Assembly: GCF_002352765.1 (NCBI RefSeq)
Contig: NZ_KZ293963.1
Location: 1,448,368-1,512,367 of the forward strand
Reading direction: 5' to 3'
Length of the DNA stretch: 64,000 nt
From: Alteribacter populi
GTDB taxonomy: Bacteria; Bacillota; Bacilli; Bacillales; Salisediminibacteriaceae
In this document: positions 61,379-64,000 of the stretch, piece after piece
How the letters are laid out: each line of letters opens with the position of its first letter
Position numbering within the stretch: position 1 is the first letter of the stretch
Program-made: the position numbers and the translations under genes
Notes under the pieces: model-generated
Database searches by the model: none
Told to the model about the DNA's origin: nothing
Seen by the model: the letters and a program-made list of their open reading frames with translations, nothing else

Positions 61379-61572
61379 TAGAGGCTGCTGAATAAGTAGC
61401 ATACGCCCGCGTGGCAAGAGGCTATGCTCTTTCTCATGGAGAGAATCTACAAGGTTTGCTAAAATGGGCACACCTTTCGCGAATGAGAAGGCTGATGCGT
61501 TGCCTGCGGAAAACGAAGCCATAGAAGCGGCACCCTTTGTATTTGAGTTCTAGAGTTATTCAGCAATCCCTA
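61379..61572. mobile_element. ~195-bp MITE-like element, copy B
   Basis: Ends TAGAGGCTGCTGAATAA and, reversed, TAGGGATTGCTGAATAA. It keeps the end changes (A/G) in step with each other, as in copy A, and has the same internal order. Same orientation as copy A. The remaining 61249-61716 holds no gene. Confidence 0.72.
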
Positions 61573-61716
61573 ATTATGAATTTTTACGCATTGTAATTAG
61601 CTATGAATTCATTCACTATTAATGAACCGTTAACAAAACAGCTTCTCATTGGTGAACTACTAAACGAGTGAAGTAAATGAGAGCCCCATTCTTACACGGA
61701 GCTCCCCTATTACCTC

Positions 61717-62967
61717 TTAATTAGAGGCTATTTTTAACTTGACGAATTTTCTTTTTCCAACCTGAATGACAATCCCCTCTTTAATCGCGATTGTTTCGTA
61801 AGGGTCTTGAACTTTTTCTTGATCGACACGAATCCCCCCGCCAGTTACCATACGTCTTGCTTCACTTTTCGATGGAAGCAAGTTTAACTCCTTAATCAAA
61901 TCGACAATATTGATCGTCAGCTCCCCAGTCCACTCTACTTCCGGAATTTCATCTGGCATTTGATTTTTTTGAAAAACAGTAAGAAAATGCTGCTTACTCT
62001 GTTCAGCCGTTGCTGTGTCGTAGAACATTTCAACAAATGAAAAGGCTAATTCGAGCTTAGTGTCTCGAGGGTTTATGCCACTTTGCTCTAGCTGATCTTT
62101 GATTTGCTTTACCTTTTCCACCGGTGCATTGGAGGCAAGTTCAAAGTATTTTCCAATAAGTTCATCAGGAATGGACATCGTTTTCCCGAAGATTTCATTT
62201 GGCTCCTCATCAACACCAATGTAGTTGTTTTTAGATTTAGACATTTTCTCCACACCATCTAAGCCTTCCAATAACGGCAATAACAGAACCACTTGTCTTT
62301 CTTTATTGAACTGCTCTTGTACTTGCCTTCCGAATAATACGTTAAAATGCTGATCGGTTCCGCCTAGCTCAATATCCGATTCCAGTACAACTGAATCATA
62401 GCCTTGCATTATTGGGTAGAAGAATTCATGCAAGTAAATCGGCTTATTCGCTTCGTATCTGTTCGTAAAGTCATCACGCTCGAGCATTCTTGCTACCGTA
62501 ACATTACTTGCGAGATGAAGCATTTTTGTTAAATCCACCTCAGATAACCACTTGGAATTATAGTGAAGTTCAACAGCTTCCATATTTATCACTTTTCCAA
62601 ACTGTTCAAAGTAGGTCTTTGCATTGTAGCGCACTTCTTCATCAGTTAACGCTTTGCGGGTTGTATCTTTACCAGATGGATCCCCGATTTTACCCGTAAA
62701 ATCACCGATAAGAAGCTGAATCGTATGCCCAAACTCCTGGAACTGTTTCAGTTTATTTAACACAACAGTATGACCAATATGAACGTCAGGTGCTGTCGGA
62801 TCAAGCCCCAGTTTAACCTTTAATGGCTTCTGATCTCTAATCGATTTCGCAATTTTTTCTTTGAATTCTTCTTTTGGGAGGATTTCAGCCACCCCGCTCG
62901 ACAAAATCGAATATTGCTTTTCTAACTCCTTTAACTGACTTTCATTTAATTGCTCGATGACATTCAT
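61717..62967 (-). CDS. tyrS: Tyrosyl-tRNA synthetase
   Basis: 416 aa class I synthetase: HIGH in PDVHIGHTVVLNKL, KMSKS in GVEKMSKSKNNYIG, and a C-terminal S4 RNA-binding domain (SKSEARRMVTGGGIRVD). It resembles the TyrZ branch of bacilli more than the main TyrS. ATG 62967 is preferred over 62973 because of GGGAGG spacing. A T-box controls it. Confidence 0.94.
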   Translation of the reverse strand: MNVIEQLNESQLKELEKQYSILSSGVAEILPKEEFKEKIAKSIRDQKPLKVKLGLDPTAPDVHIGHTVVLNKLKQFQEFGHTIQLLIGDFTGKIGDPSGKDTTRKALTDEEVRYNAKTYFEQFGKVINMEAVELHYNSKWLSEVDLTKMLHLASNVTVARMLERDDFTNRYEANKPIYLHEFFYPIMQGYDSVVLESDIELGGTDQHFNVLFGRQVQEQFNKERQVVLLLPLLEGLDGVEKMSKSKNNYIGVDEEPNEIFGKTMSIPDELIGKYFELASNAPVEKVKQIKDQLEQSGINPRDTKLELAFSFVEMFYDTATAEQSKQHFLTVFQKNQMPDEIPEVEWTGELTINIVDLIKELNLLPSKSEARRMVTGGGIRVDQEKVQDPYETIAIKEGIVIQVGKRKFVKLKIASN

Positions 62968-62992
62968 TGTCATTTCCTCCCTTTTTAATGTA

Positions 62993-63235
62993 TAAAAAAA
63001 GACACATCCCTATAGAAAGGGACGTGTCTGATCACGCGTTACCACCCAAATTGAAAATGAGACGAATCTCATCTTCCACTCAAAAAAGATAACGGATTTA
63101 CCGTCTTTCACTACTGACCCTATGGCTTTTGCAAAAGAAGCTCAAGAAGGTAATTCATATAGACCTTTGTATCGATTCGCAGCAACCATCGACTCTCTGG
63201 AACAGGGAAATCTATACTACTTTATTCTATCATTG
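62993..63235 (-). promoter_or_regulatory. T-box riboswitch for tyrosine
   Basis: The minus strand carries the conserved antiterminator core GGGTGGTAACGCG (63038-63050). A terminator stem follows: GACACGTCCCT and AGGGATGTGTC, then TTTTTTT (62993-63034). The upstream part has a stem I region in which TAC at 63152-63150 is a likely Tyr specifier. UGGU of the core fits a tRNA ending ACCA. Confidence 0.88.
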
Positions 63236-63624
63236 CAGTACAGTATTTTTTAAATTAACGTCATCATAATCGTTTTTTTATCGCTTGTCAATCATCAAAG
63301 TGCCTTGTCGATCGTGTTAAGCATCTATGTCCAAGCCTTTTTAGTTGGTTCGATGTAATCTGCCCAAGTTGGCGCGTTAGTGTGACCTCACATCCGGCTA
63401 TAGTAGGAACGATGTCGATGATAACAGTTTAAGAAAGCTTCCCACTCTGCTTTCATATATCACCTTTACTAAGATTCCCATCGACCGACTGACATAGTAT
63501 TTCGTCAGTAACTTCTGTATCTTCGTTGATGGCTGGAATTTTGGTTTCGTGTATTCTCTAACATGGATCGAGATTTAGGTAGATGAACTTTTTAGGTTTA
63601 TGCCTTTACAAAAATTAAAATAGA

Positions 63625-63652
63625 CCCTTTTGGATATCCAAAAAGGGTTGGT
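63625..63652 (-). terminator. Terminator of the response regulator gene
   Basis: AACCCTTTTTGGATATCCAA-type palindrome; ACCCTTTT and AAAAGGGT arms. The stretch 63236-63624 shows no intact gene; a minus-strand piece around 63360-63490 reads MKAEWEAFLNCYHRHR then a stop, perhaps a decayed gene. Confidence 0.6.
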
Positions 63653-63672
63653 AACACGATTTCTGAACACAA

Positions 63673-64000
63673 CTACTTTTTTTTCCAATAATAAATCGCC
63701 AATTGTGTGCGGTCTCTAACTTGTAGCTTATCTAAAATAATCGAAAGGGTATTACGTACAGTCCCTTCACTGATAAATAATTGCTTCGCTATTTCTCGAT
63801 TCGAAAAGCCTTGAGCGACTAACTCCAGAATATCATTTTCACGAGGTGTCAATTCGCTGAGCCCTTGTTTTTCCGGTTGGGTCAATTTTTTTAAAACTTC
63901 TGCATCCAAAACCGACGAACCCGAAACTAATGCACGTAGTTGTTCTGACATGCTCGAAACCTGTGTTGATTTTAACAAATAGCCTTCCGCTCCTGCCAGA
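63673..64000 (-). CDS. NarL/LuxR-type response regulator (3' part)
   Basis: The gene enters from beyond the window; 109 codons are visible. The receiver end AGAEGYLLKSTQV, with the conserved Lys, is followed by the LuxR helix-turn-helix LTPRENDILELVAQGFSNREIA and GTVRNTLSIILDKL. It resembles DesR/LiaR-type regulators that bind DNA when phosphorylated. Partner and targets are outside the window. Confidence 0.88.
   Translation of the reverse strand, partial: LAGAEGYLLKSTQVSSMSEQLRALVSGSSVLDAEVLKKLTQPEKQGLSELTPRENDILELVAQGFSNREIAKQLFISEGTVRNTLSIILDKLQVRDRTQLAIYYWKKK

Noticed and set aside
63360..63490. Short minus-strand pieces MKAEWEAFLNCYHRHR and WADYIEPTKKAW
   Set aside because: They may be a decayed gene, but they are too short and interrupted to name or to list as a pseudogene.

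Overview
The window looks like chromosome from a spore-forming Bacillaceae, probably an alkaliphilic or halotolerant Bacillus relative. The signs are spoIVFA/spoIVFB, an L27 with an N-terminal extension beside its Prp protease, a T-box in front of a tyrosyl-tRNA synthetase, strong GGAGG ribosome binding sites with frequent TTG/GTG starts, and choline-to-betaine (gbs) genes. There are no tRNAs, rRNAs or CRISPR arrays that I can see.

Layout. 1-8.1 kb: a mixed block with a GNAT acetyltransferase, a B12-binding radical SAM protein, an EamA transporter, a quinone reductase, a PAP2 phosphatase, a pterin dehydratase-like protein and two regulators. 8.4-15.8 kb: pyroglutamyl peptidase, then a small sigma factor followed by DUF1659, DUF2922 and YvrJ genes, then several membrane proteins and a methyltransferase. 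15.9-21.3 kb: a MarR-RND efflux operon with a clear promoter and operator, and isoaspartyl dipeptidase. 22-31 kb: an orphan sensor kinase, a DsbB/thioredoxin pair, a PAS-GGDEF-EAL protein with an attenuator-like leader, alanine dehydrogenase, a HAD hydrolase and a cluster of very small genes. 31.7-37.1 kb: an SSS transporter, gbsR, gbsA and gbsB, which together should take up choline and oxidise it to glycine betaine.

37.3-44.1 kb stands out by clearly higher GC. It carries an enhancer-binding protein, a YjiH-type transporter, a class III aminotransferase and an agmatinase-family ureohydrolase, with a textbook sigma-54 promoter before the transporter. It is flanked by a decayed transposase and a decayed hydrolase, so it looks acquired. 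The enzymes suggest uptake and breakdown of a guanidino compound to urea plus an amino acid, then transamination.

44.4-50.6 kb: yisL, then pstS-pstC-pstA-pstB-phoU and a response regulator that has Glu in place of the phosphorylated Asp. pstS has four PHO boxes at 11-bp spacing. 50.9-56.6 kb: yhfI, rpmA-prp-rplU with an L21 leader, rng, and spoIVFB-spoIVFA. 56.8-64 kb: a DUF2332 protein, a HAD hydrolase, a YhaQ/YhaP-type ABC exporter, tyrS with its T-box, and the 3' part of a NarL-type response regulator running off the window.

Repeats are a main feature. Three copies of a 338-344 bp MITE-like element, each with 9-bp target duplications, lie at 21.6, 27.5 and 31.2 kb. Two copies of a ~195-bp element lie at 54.7 and 61.4 kb. 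A 274-bp element lies between pstS and pstC, with a fragment of it at 9.8 kb. Shorter palindromic repeats are scattered through the intergenic regions. Coordinates use start codons chosen from ribosome binding sites.
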